A program made the position numbers and the translations under genes. This document shows positions 45,788-54,204 of a stretch of 64,000 nucleotides of DNA, piece by piece. The stretch covers positions 496,001-560,000 of the forward strand of contig NC_011666.1 of assembly GCF_000021745.1 (NCBI RefSeq), given 5' to 3'. The stretch is from Methylocella silvestris BL2 (GTDB taxonomy: Bacteria > Pseudomonadota > Alphaproteobacteria > Rhizobiales > Beijerinckiaceae). Below the pieces are notes generated by a model. That model saw only the letters and a program-made list of their open reading frames with translations, did no database searches and was not told where the DNA came from. Position 1 is the first letter of the stretch. Every line of letters starts with the position of its first letter.

Positions 45788-46700
45788 GATAGCGGTCGAT
45801 CTCCACGCCTTCGAGAACGCCGAGCGCGTCCGGCGTGAGGATCGCCGACGAGCAATAGAGCGAGATCAAATAGGAGGCGATCGCCTTGCGGTTGATGCCC
45901 ATGAAGCGCACCGAGAGGCTTGGCGCGACTTCGCCGGGAACGCCCGGCTGGAACAGGCCGACGACGCCCTGCTTGCGCTCGCCCGTCCGGAGCAGCAGGA
46001 TCTTCGTCCTGCCGTCGACGAAGGGCAGCTTGTCGCTTGGCACGAGCGGCAGGCCGCGCCAGGTCAGAAAGGGCGTGCCGAACAAATTGAGGGTTGGCGG
46101 GGGCACGCCGCGGCGGGTGCATTCGCGGCCAAAGGCCGCGATGGCCTTGGGGTGAGCGAGGAAGAAGGCCGGCTCCTTCCAGACGAGAGCAATCAGCTCG
46201 TCGAGATCATCGGGCGTCGGCGCGCCGGCGCGCACGTTGATCCGCATATTCGGCGCCGCATTCGGGATCAGGCCGTATTCCGGATTGTTGATGAGTTCGT
46301 TTTCCTGCTTCTCTTTGACCTTTTCGATCAAGAGACGCAGCTGTTCCTGAATCTGGTCATAGGGCTGGTTGTAAAGATCTGTGACGCGCGACTGGACGTC
46401 GAGGATGGTCGTCACCGCGTTGAGGAAATATTCGCGCGGATGATGATCATAATCGACGAAGGTCTCGGGAAGATCGGTGTCGCGCTCGCGGCTGGGGCTG
46501 CATTCGACGTCGCTCTCGCCCTCGCCTTCAACGACGCGGTTCAGGCGGTAAATGCCGGCCTCGACAGGAACCCATGGGAGAAAAGAGACGAGCCACCGTG
46601 GCGTAATGCCGGACCATTGCGCTCTGGTCTTGGTGGCGTTGGCGAGCTGGCGGGCTGCCGGCTCGCTGAGCGTCCTACGAGCCTCGACTTCATCAGCCAT
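45774..46700 (-). CDS. Family 2A encapsulin shell protein (SrpI-like)
   Basis: 308-aa HK97-fold shell protein. Diagnostic stretches include RAQWSGITPRWLVSFLPWV, VEAGIYRLNRVVEG, the long helix YDQIQEQLRLLIEKVKEKQ, NELINNPEYGLI, LDELIALVWKEPAFFLAHP and the C-terminal VEIDRYHVYA. These match SrpI-type encapsulins, which form about 25-nm icosahedral compartments around a cysteine desulfurase. The start at 46700 has GGAGGA eight bases upstream; an earlier in-frame ATG at 46721 lacks one. No CRP-like (family 2B) cyclic-nucleotide domain is present, which together with the cargo supports 2A. Confidence 0.93.
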   Translation of the reverse strand: MADEVEARRTLSEPAARQLANATKTRAQWSGITPRWLVSFLPWVPVEAGIYRLNRVVEGEGESDVECSPSRERDTDLPETFVDYDHHPREYFLNAVTTILDVQSRVTDLYNQPYDQIQEQLRLLIEKVKEKQENELINNPEYGLIPNAAPNMRINVRAGAPTPDDLDELIALVWKEPAFFLAHPKAIAAFGRECTRRGVPPPTLNLFGTPFLTWRGLPLVPSDKLPFVDGRTKILLLRTGERKQGVVGLFQPGVPGEVAPSLSVRFMGINRKAIASYLISLYCSSAILTPDALGVLEGVEIDRYHVYA

Positions 46701-47101
46701 CGAAAATTCCTCCTGCCGCAACTCATGCGGCGTCGCGTTGCAAGCTGAGCAGGCTGTAGCACCGCTTTAGGAGAATTTTGTTCTTTTTTGCAGAATTGAG
46801 CCGGAATAGATGCATTCCAGCTTTTCTATAGTATCATCAACTAACGATTTCTATAGTATATATTTTTTATGGAGATAATCTTGTTATATTTTTGCGACAG
46901 ATACATCGCAATGTAAATTCTTTATCAAAGCCTAATGTCAGTTTTGTCTTTGCTTTCCTTGAAGAAATTCCTTTATCTGGCTGTCAGTGTTCGACGGGGG
47001 CCCTCGGCGACGGGCGGACCTTGGCCGCGAGGCTTATTGGCTCGCCGAGGACCGATCAGGCGTTGCGCCGGCCAAGGCCTTTATCTATAAGACGCGGCAG
47101 T
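46701..47101. promoter_or_regulatory. AT-rich promoter region of the encapsulin operon with a 12-bp direct repeat
   Basis: About 350 bases; 46780-46900 is strongly AT-rich. The sequence TTTCTATAGTAT occurs twice, at 46823-46834 and 46848-46859, exactly 25 bases apart. Such a pair upstream of a divergently oriented start is a candidate activator or repressor site, or tandem promoter elements. No regulator can be named. Confidence 0.5.
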
Positions 47102-47179
47102 CGGAGTGTAGCGCAGCCCGGTTAGCGCACTAGTCTGGGGGACTAGGGGTCGTGGGTTCGAATCCCGCCACTCCGACCA
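47102..47179 (+). tRNA. tRNA-Pro (anticodon GGG)
   Basis: 78 bases with encoded CCA. Acceptor CGGAGTG pairs with CACTCCG, followed by discriminator A. The anticodon stem-loop CTAGT-CTGGGGG-ACTAG gives GGG, and the T-arm GTGGGTTCGAATCCCGC is standard. Its 3' end lies close to, and convergent with, the substrate-binding protein gene. Confidence 0.95.
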
Positions 47180-47247
47180 ATCATCCCCATCTTCTCAAGA
47201 AAATTCGTGACAAGGCCGCCATCGACGGCATGGCGCCGCCGCGTCCG

Positions 47248-48315
47248 TCAGTTCGGATCCGGATTGCCCGGCAGGCGCTCGGCGGTAAAGGACCCATCGA
47301 TCAGATTCGCTGCCGACGCGCTTCGGGCGACCATTCCGTGGTCTTGCCAGAATGCGAGCTGCGCCGAGACGTCGGCCTCGTCCAATCGCCCGAGGCGATC
47401 GCAATAAAGAGGCGCCTGATCGATAAGGCGCGGCGCGACATTCGCTTGTTCAGACACCAGCTGCAACGTCGAGTCGTAGTCGTCGGGCTTGGCTTCGTCG
47501 TCGCCGTCGGACCGCTGAAGAAATGTAAGATCGTAGGAGGCGACGCCCCGCTGATAGGCGCGGATGAATTTCTCGACGATCGGGCGGTTTGAATCAATCG
47601 TCTGCTGGGCCGTGAAGACCGCCCCCATTTGCGACTGCGCCAGATCGCCCATCCTGACGAGAACCAGATCGCTGGCGGAGGAGGCGGTTTCGAGCGCCGT
47701 GTGAAACGAAACGACGGCGGCGTCGATTTCGCCTTTGCGCAACGCCTCAAATTCTCTTTGAGGCCTTTCAAGCGCGGCGATCGTGAGCTCGTCTGGATCT
47801 AGCCCGTAGCGCGCGGCGATATGCGCCAGGGCGTAGCGACGGCCAGATCCCACATCCTCGAGGCCGATCTGTTTGCGCCGCAAATCGGGGACGCTTTTGA
47901 ACCCTGCGTCATAGGCCGGTTTGACGATCACGAGAGCATTGGCGGGAAACCCCGCCTGATCGCTGAATTGCGAGGCGATCAGCGTCAGCCGCTGATCTAC
48001 CGCATAGCTGAAAAATGAGGCTGTCAGCTGCGAAACGCCGAAGGCGGCCTCGCCTGCGGCGACGGCGGCCCTCGCGTCATCATCGGACGCAACGAAGCGC
48101 AGCTCGGCATCGAGCCCTTCGTCCGCGAAATATCCCTTTGCGGCCGCAATGAAGAGCGGGCCGGACCCTGCGCTTCGGACGAGAGCGACTGTAATCTTCG
48201 GGACGGCGGCCGCCCCCCTCGACGGCGAAAACCCTAATGCGCAAAAAGCGGAGATTTGCGCGACCGCCTGTCTCCGCGTCGGCGCGTGATCGCCGACGGC
48301 GCCTGTGAGTCTCAT
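47248..48315 (-). CDS. ABC transporter substrate-binding protein (SsuA/NMT1-like), orphan
   Basis: 355-aa exported binding protein. The N-terminus TRRQAVAQISAFCALGFSP resembles a Tat or Sec signal, and the mature chain begins KITVALVRSAGSGPLFIAAA and KGYFADEGLDAELRF. This is the aliphatic sulfonate/nitrate/taurine-type fold, with GSGRRYALAHIAARYGLDPD and NRPIVEKFIRAYQRG in their usual places. No permease or ATPase gene is adjacent, so its transporter is elsewhere or lost. ATG 48315 begins the signal peptide; ATG 48396 is a longer alternative. The ligand cannot be told; sulfonate would fit the sulfur theme next door but that is inference. Confidence 0.75.
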   Translation of the reverse strand: MRLTGAVGDHAPTRRQAVAQISAFCALGFSPSRGAAAVPKITVALVRSAGSGPLFIAAAKGYFADEGLDAELRFVASDDDARAAVAAGEAAFGVSQLTASFFSYAVDQRLTLIASQFSDQAGFPANALVIVKPAYDAGFKSVPDLRRKQIGLEDVGSGRRYALAHIAARYGLDPDELTIAALERPQREFEALRKGEIDAAVVSFHTALETASSASDLVLVRMGDLAQSQMGAVFTAQQTIDSNRPIVEKFIRAYQRGVASYDLTFLQRSDGDDEAKPDDYDSTLQLVSEQANVAPRLIDQAPLYCDRLGRLDEADVSAQLAFWQDHGMVARSASAANLIDGSFTAERLPGNPDPN

Positions 48316-48415
48316 CGCAAATTTCCGCTCTTGGATGGAAGCGGCGGCGGCGGAGTCGAGCGCCGCCGCCGGATTGGCGCGCGACGCTCGCCGCATCGAT
48401 CAACCGCGCGCAGGC

Positions 48416-49801
48416 CTAATGGCAGAACTCATGAACGCGTTTCTTTCGGCCGTCGATATCCCAGCGATCATCAGACGGGTCATAGACCATCGGCTTCAGG
48501 AAATCATTTGGATCGACCAGCCAACGGATTTCCGGCCGTGGGCCTCCTGCGGCGAGAACAGCCTGGACATAGGCTTTCTTGAATTCGAGCGATGAACTCA
48601 CAGCGGCGACGTCCGTCATGTGGATCGGCACATAGATCTGCGGCTTCAGATGCTGTTGATACATAATCGCGTCGCGCGTGCCGTTGGTGGCGTAGCCGAG
48701 GCTGACAATTGAGCCGAACTCGACATTTGTCTGGGGCAGCGCGTCCATGATCGAAAAGAGATGCGCGCCGACCGTCGGCGAGGGCAGTCCGGGGTCAGAG
48801 CCCGCGCCTTCCTTCAGCGGTCCTGTGGTGTTGTGCCAGACAAAGGTGAAGTTGTGGCTGTCTCGCAGCACGAACTGAAAGAACAGGCTGATGGGGCCGC
48901 CCGGGCTTCCGGCGACGCTGCCGAAGCCTGTCGTCGTCAAATTTTCCTGCCCCTTGACTGGCGTGAGGAACGGCGGATTGCCAAGACATCCCTGCAGGCC
49001 ATTTGCTTTTGTCGGGGTCACGCAGGTTCCGGGCGGATAAAGATCCGGTTCCCGCGGATCGCCGATGTTCTGCACCGGGAATGATGGAAACGACGTATCC
49101 GTGGGCACCGCTCCCGAATGAATGTGTTTAAACACGACAATGCAGGCAAGCGGCTCAAGCTGCTTGATGGTGTGGATTTCGGATCCCGGCACAGAACCGC
49201 GCGACACCACCGGAAGGCACGTTACCGGCCTGGCGTTGGGCACCAGCTTGGCGCCCCCATTCGCAGTGTTGGGATCGGCGGCCATGCGGGCGACGTCGAG
49301 TTGCATGACGTCGCAGGTTTCCGGCGACGCATAGATCGGGATGTTCAGCCATTTCGCGACATAGGCCGCGTTGTCGGCGTGATCGCCATGGCCATGCCCG
49401 AGGAAAATCGCTTCCGGATGAAGCTGCACCAGATCATCGACGCTGATCGGAGTCCGGCGCAGGTCGGGTTTGTTGGGATCGGGCGCAACCTCCAGCCGAT
49501 TGAGGTAGGTGTCGAGGAGGATGACCCGTCCTTTCAAAGACACCGCAAGCGTTGCGTTCGTCGTCCAGCTGAAGATGACCCGATCGCGACGGACTTCTCC
49601 GGTACGGGAGTTGATGTTCTCTGTTCCAAAGAATTTCTGCCTGGCGGCGATCATCGCCGCAAGCTCCTCATTATTATGTCCGCCGCGCCCCGCTTGATCT
49701 ACAGCGCCGCCAAGATCCTCGGCGCGCCCCAAATTCGCGCCAGCGCTGAATCCCAGCGCGAGCGAAAAGGCGAATGCAATTCTTCTATTTCTTCGCAACA
49801 C
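48416..49801 (-). CDS. Secreted metallo-beta-lactamase-fold hydrolase
   Basis: 461 aa with a signal peptide (IAFAFSLALGFSAGANLGRA). The metal-binding motif HGHGDH is at residues 136-141, and further conserved histidines include HIHSGAVPTDTSFPSFP and YVPIHMTDVAAV. A long insert between the metal motifs (LTTTGFGSVAGSPGGPISLF) separates it from short housekeeping MBL proteins. Its substrate is unknown; an exported lactonase or esterase is possible. Confidence 0.78.
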   Translation of the reverse strand: MLRRNRRIAFAFSLALGFSAGANLGRAEDLGGAVDQAGRGGHNNEELAAMIAARQKFFGTENINSRTGEVRRDRVIFSWTTNATLAVSLKGRVILLDTYLNRLEVAPDPNKPDLRRTPISVDDLVQLHPEAIFLGHGHGDHADNAAYVAKWLNIPIYASPETCDVMQLDVARMAADPNTANGGAKLVPNARPVTCLPVVSRGSVPGSEIHTIKQLEPLACIVVFKHIHSGAVPTDTSFPSFPVQNIGDPREPDLYPPGTCVTPTKANGLQGCLGNPPFLTPVKGQENLTTTGFGSVAGSPGGPISLFFQFVLRDSHNFTFVWHNTTGPLKEGAGSDPGLPSPTVGAHLFSIMDALPQTNVEFGSIVSLGYATNGTRDAIMYQQHLKPQIYVPIHMTDVAAVSSSLEFKKAYVQAVLAAGGPRPEIRWLVDPNDFLKPMVYDPSDDRWDIDGRKKRVHEFCH

Positions 49802-49957
49802 GATAGCCCCCGCCGAATTAGCCCGAAGCGGAGGCTATATTTCGCTGCGACGGTTGCGTCTTCCATGAACGTCCGGTCTCTACAATAATCTGGATATTGT
49901 TGTCTGGGACATGTGGCGCAGCGTCTGACAGATCTCAGGGCGCGATAAGTGCGGTTC

Positions 49958-51841
49958 CTAGCGGTTCGCGTAGGCGGTGATCTCGAGCTTTTTCAAGAGC
50001 TCGGCAGGAGTTGCGACAAACTCCAGATCGGAAACGCCGACGCCCTGCGGCGAGAGCGCGATCAGATTGAAGCTTTTCGGATCGGCGATGAATTTGGCCA
50101 GCTCCGAGCCGACGAGGCGCAGAGCCGGCGCATTTCCCGCCAGAGCCGGCAGCAACAGGCTCGCTTTCATCATATCGGCCTGCCGAACTTCGTCGACGCT
50201 CAGATGCTGGCTCTTCGCCTGGGCGGCGAGCGCCTTGTCGACGACGCCTTCATTGACGAGCGTCACATCGACTTTCTTGACCAGCACGCGGCGCGCCGCG
50301 GCCGTCGCGACCTCCTGGTCATGTGAGGCGATCTCCGGCGTCACGTCGCCAAGCAGCGCGGACAATTGCAGCGCGCCCATGTCGGCGCCCTGAAGCGAGA
50401 AGTCGCTGATCGCGAGTTCGCTCGAGGCCCGCGTCCAGACGGCGTTCAGCCGGCTAGTCAGATCGAGCTGCGAATAGCCCATGGCGACAAGATCGGGCAG
50501 GGGCCCCGGCTCGTCGAGCGCAGTCACGAAATGATCGACCGCGACGTCAAGTCCGATGCTCGCCGCCTCATTCGACTCGAAGCTTTTGACGCCGATGCGA
50601 TCGACTTTGAAGGCGCCGCTTTTTTGCGCTGGTTCGTCTGCGGCGGAAGGACGGTCGCTGGCGAGAGCCGTCAGCACAATCTCATCAAATCTCGGCCGCA
50701 GATTTTTCTCAAGCAGAGTTTGGCCGTTTTCATTGACGGTCAAGGGTTCGAGATTCAGCCCTTTGAGGCTGGCGCTATTTAATGAAATGCGCCGCGGTCC
50801 CCGCTCGAAAACAGCCCCCTCGAAATCGAGGGCGTCGATGCGGCGCCCGTCAAGGCGGGCCAAAAGCGCGCGCGTCAAACGAAGATGACCAGGCTCCTGG
50901 CCGTTATGCAGTTCGAGCTTGATGTCCGTGGCGGCGAGTTCGTTGATCTCCATCGCATCAAGCCATTTCAGCGCGTCGGCCGTCGTCGGGTCCAACTTGG
51001 CGGCGCCAGAGATGGACGCAGGCTTCAGCGGCGGTCTCGCCAGGACGCTGGCGAGCGTAATCGTCTTCAGGTCCAATCCGAATTGCGCGTTTTCAATATG
51101 GGCGCCGTCGACAGCGAGGGAATTATAGAGCGGAAGCTTTTCCGTCGGCTGATCTTGCGTCTCGCTGACCATTCGCGCCGAAAGCACGAGGTCCAAATCC
51201 TTGAGGCCGATGCGGCCATAAGCGCCTTTAACCTCGCCTGTCTTCGGATCGGACAAGGAAAAACTGGCGCCGCTGGCGGCGACGCCCGCCGCCTTGCCGT
51301 CCTTGACGCCGCTTAGCACAACATCACGATAGGTGAAGATCTGCGTCGTCTCCCCGATGCGGGATTCGATCGTCAATTCGGGCATCGTGATCGTCGTGGC
51401 GGAGAGCGTTGCGAATCGGTCGGGGGCAGATTGTTTCTCGCTGGAATCGAACAGTTTCAGGAGATCGGCGCTGGAGATCGACGCGCCGGCGAGGTCGATT
51501 TGCTTGATTTTATAGGTTGAGGAGCCCGTGACGATTGTGACGTCCGTCGCGCTGGCGGAACCTGCCGCGGCGAAGGCGGCGGGGATCAGCGTCCATCCGG
51601 GCGCATCGGCGACTTTGACCGTTCCGGCGTGAAACGACAGGCCCCGACCTCGCCAGTCGACGCCGCCAAATCGAATTTCGCTCCGCCACGGCTCGCTGGC
51701 GGCGCTCTCGATTCTGAGGCTCGGGTTCGCCGCAAGGGCCGCGGCGACCGCCCCGTCGAACGCATGGCGTTCGCCGACATCAACCAGAATCGCTGCGAAA
51801 CCGGCAAAACCGGCGGCGGCAAGGAAAGGCTGCAGCTTCAT
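49958..51841 (-). CDS. Large exported hypothetical protein
   Basis: 627 aa with an N-terminal hydrophobic segment that is a signal or anchor (LQPFLAAAGFAGFAAILVDV). The rest is rich in alternating beta-strand-like segments with recurring blocks such as GLKDLDLVLSARMVSE, AHIENAQFGLDLKTITLASV and IGVKSFESNEAASIGLDVAV, reminiscent of AsmA-like or repeat-containing envelope proteins. No known motif or catalytic site is seen. It stands alone on its strand, well separated from its neighbours. Confidence 0.6.
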   Translation of the reverse strand: MKLQPFLAAAGFAGFAAILVDVGERHAFDGAVAAALAANPSLRIESAASEPWRSEIRFGGVDWRGRGLSFHAGTVKVADAPGWTLIPAAFAAAGSASATDVTIVTGSSTYKIKQIDLAGASISSADLLKLFDSSEKQSAPDRFATLSATTITMPELTIESRIGETTQIFTYRDVVLSGVKDGKAAGVAASGASFSLSDPKTGEVKGAYGRIGLKDLDLVLSARMVSETQDQPTEKLPLYNSLAVDGAHIENAQFGLDLKTITLASVLARPPLKPASISGAAKLDPTTADALKWLDAMEINELAATDIKLELHNGQEPGHLRLTRALLARLDGRRIDALDFEGAVFERGPRRISLNSASLKGLNLEPLTVNENGQTLLEKNLRPRFDEIVLTALASDRPSAADEPAQKSGAFKVDRIGVKSFESNEAASIGLDVAVDHFVTALDEPGPLPDLVAMGYSQLDLTSRLNAVWTRASSELAISDFSLQGADMGALQLSALLGDVTPEIASHDQEVATAAARRVLVKKVDVTLVNEGVVDKALAAQAKSQHLSVDEVRQADMMKASLLLPALAGNAPALRLVGSELAKFIADPKSFNLIALSPQGVGVSDLEFVATPAELLKKLEITAYANR

Positions 51842-52294
51842 AACGCCTCGGGGTTAGCGATGATCGGGTCGCGCAGAAGAGATGTGGATCACGAAACTTT
51901 GGACCGAAACAATCCAAAATCATGAAACTGATCAATTTCAAATATTTAGAAGACGATGGCCGGCCCGAAAAGTCTGCAACTTTTCGGCATCGCGCTTTTA
52001 GGGCAGGGCGCCGCTTGAGGCTGATCCTATGCGGCGAGGTCACTCGAGGCGAAAGCGCATGTCGCGACGCCCGCGAGCCGCCCTCAGCCCCTGCTTCACC
52101 TTAAAGGATTATCGCGACGGTAAATGGAGAAACGATCGTCTTCACAATAAAGCAAGTGGGCCCAAGCGCCTTCATAAGATGCCGCAAGCCGCGGAACACG
52201 CGCCGTCCAAAGCGCATGTCGACCTAAAATCCGATCGGCGCGAAATCGTTCAGTTCTTGCCGGTCAGATCGGTCAAAATCGGATCGGGATCGCC
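51842..52294. other. Intergenic region without a supported gene
   Basis: About 450 bases between two minus-strand genes. Short plus-strand frames here (51922-52104, 52029-52298) are Arg-rich and without a ribosome-binding site. It probably holds the promoter of the large hypothetical gene. Confidence 0.5.
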
Positions 52295-52639
52295 CTAGAC
52301 GGCAAAGCTCGACCCGCAGCCGCAAGACGCGGTAGCGGCGGGATTTTCGATTTTGAACATCCGCCCCATCAGATTGTTGATGAAATCAATCCGGCAGCCG
52401 CGCAAGAATTCCAGCGAGACCGGATCGATCAGAACGAGCGCGCCGTCGCGGTCGAGCACGAGGTCCTCGTCGTCGCGCGCCGTCTCGATCTTATAAGTAT
52501 AGGTGAAGCCCGAACATCCGCCGCCATCGACGCCGATGCGCAGGAAGGAGCCTTCCGGCTCGGTCTTGAGGATCTCGGAAATCCGCAGCGCGGCGTTTTC
52601 GGACATTTCGACGGGCGCTTCGACAGCGGCTTCGCTCAT
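52295..52639 (-). CDS. erpA: Iron-sulfur cluster insertion protein ErpA (A-type carrier)
   Basis: 114-aa HesB/IscA-family carrier that passes Fe-S clusters to target enzymes. The three conserved cysteines are in DGGGCSGFTYTY and at the end in SCGCGSSFAV. GAGG precedes the ATG at 52639; a longer in-frame extension is not supported. It is divergent from dgt. The encapsulated cysteine desulfurase upstream in the window is another possible contributor of sulfur, but the two are not linked as an operon. Confidence 0.92.
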   Translation of the reverse strand: MSEAAVEAPVEMSENAALRISEILKTEPEGSFLRIGVDGGGCSGFTYTYKIETARDDEDLVLDRDGALVLIDPVSLEFLRGCRIDFINNLMGRMFKIENPAATASCGCGSSFAV

Positions 52640-52767
52640 GATCAACCTCGAACATCTTGGACGATTGGGCGCAAGCGCGCCACATGCTTGCCTCGCGGCT
52701 AAATAGAGAACATAGGTCGCCGCGTTCATAACTGCAACGAGCTTAGTCGTCGCGCGATGGGGGCTTC

Positions 52768-53985
52768 ATGTCAGTCTCACCCTTTCGGCCCGTCCGCGCC
52801 GCCTATGCGGCCGACTCCGACGCGAGCCGCGGGCGGCTGTTCAGCGAGCCGGGCTCTCCGTCGCGGACCAAATTCCAACGCGATCGCGACCGCATCATCC
52901 ATTCGACAGCTTTCCGGCGGCTGGCGCATAAAACGCAGGTTTTTATCCCGCATGAGGGCGATCATTACCGCACGCGCCTCACCCATTCGCTCGAAGTGGC
53001 CCAGATCGCGCGGGCTCTGGCGCGCGCGCTCGGCCTCGATGACGATCTCGCCGAAGCGGTCGCTCTTGCGCATGATCTCGGCCATCCGCCGTTCGGCCAT
53101 GCCGGCGAAGACGCCCTTCATGTGATGATGGCGCCCTATGGCGGCTTCGACCACAATGCGCAAACGCTGCGGATCGTCACCAAGCTGGAGCGACGCTATG
53201 CCGCATTCGACGGGCTCAATCTGACCTTCGAAACGCTCGAGGGCCTCGTCAAACATAATGGCCCGCTGCGTTTGCCCGATGGGTCGCCAACGCCGCGCTT
53301 TGCGAAATCGGGCGTTCCCGCCGCCATTCTCGAATTCGACGCGCTTTTCCATCTCGATCTCGCCCGCTTCGCCAGCGCCGAGGCGCAGGCCGCGGCCATC
53401 GCCGACGACATCGCCTATAACGCCCATGACATCGACGATGGCCTTCGCGCCGGACTGATCGACGTCGTCGATATTGCGCAGGCGCCTTTTCTCGGCGATC
53501 TCGCCGCCGAAGTCGCGGCGCTGCGCCCCGGCCTCGAGCCGGCGCGCTTCGTTCACGAACTGGTGCGCCGCCTGATCACGCGTTTCATCGAGGACGCCAT
53601 CGGCGAAAGCAGGCTGCGCCTCGATGCGGCCGGCGCCGGCAGCGCCGAAGATATCCGCGACGGCGCGGCGCCGATGGTCGCCTTCTCCCCGGCGATGACG
53701 CGGCTCGAGGCGGAGATCAAGCAGTTTCTTCTGCATATCCTCTATCGCCGCGAGCCGCTCAATCGCATCCGCGCGCAGGCGGCGGAGGTGATCTTCAATC
53801 TGTTTCCGCATTTTTTCGGAAAGCCCACGAGCATGCCGGTGGATTGGGCGGCGGCGGCGCAAGCGGCGGGGGGCGACGACACGCGCCGCGCGCGGGTCAT
53901 CTGCGATTACATCGCCGGCATGACCGATCGTTACGTGTTGCAGGAGCATCGCCGCATTTTTGGCGCGGCGCCGGAGCTTCGGTAG
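52768..53985 (+). CDS. dgt: dGTP triphosphohydrolase-like HD protein
   Basis: 405-aa HD-domain enzyme of the bacterial dGTPase family, hydrolysing dGTP (or other dNTPs) to the nucleoside and triphosphate. The N-terminal SRTKFQRDRDRIIHSTAFRR and RLAHKTQVFIPHEGDHYRTR, then LTHSLEVAQIARALA, are diagnostic. The HD pair is H102-D103 in ALAHDLGHPPFGHAGE, and the last metal ligand region is AYNAHDIDDGLRAGL. This is the shorter type found in alphaproteobacteria and followed by argS. Confidence 0.92.
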   Translation: MSVSPFRPVRAAYAADSDASRGRLFSEPGSPSRTKFQRDRDRIIHSTAFRRLAHKTQVFIPHEGDHYRTRLTHSLEVAQIARALARALGLDDDLAEAVALAHDLGHPPFGHAGEDALHVMMAPYGGFDHNAQTLRIVTKLERRYAAFDGLNLTFETLEGLVKHNGPLRLPDGSPTPRFAKSGVPAAILEFDALFHLDLARFASAEAQAAAIADDIAYNAHDIDDGLRAGLIDVVDIAQAPFLGDLAAEVAALRPGLEPARFVHELVRRLITRFIEDAIGESRLRLDAAGAGSAEDIRDGAAPMVAFSPAMTRLEAEIKQFLLHILYRREPLNRIRAQAAEVIFNLFPHFFGKPTSMPVDWAAAAQAAGGDDTRRARVICDYIAGMTDRYVLQEHRRIFGAAPELR

Positions 53986-54204
53986 CCCCGGAATAGCTGC
54001 CGGTTTCCGCCCGGTGAGTTATAATGGGCCTACTCTTCAGCGTCGCCGATCGCCGGCCGCCACGTGGCGGCGATCGCTCCCGCCTCGCCGCGTCCGTCTC
54101 GCGCCTTGCAAGCTTATCCGATAAAAGCCAAATCGGACTGCCGCCCCCGCCGCAAGCTTTTGCCGCGGAGCTGGCGAACATTGCGGGATGAAGAACCAAA
54201 GCCC

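Noticed and set aside
45786-46748. 320-aa plus-strand frame opposite the encapsulin gene
   Set aside because: Shadow frame; the encapsulin on the other strand matches its family from end to end.
52777-53949. 390-aa minus-strand frame opposite dgt
   Set aside because: Antisense shadow of the dGTPase gene, which has an intact HD motif.
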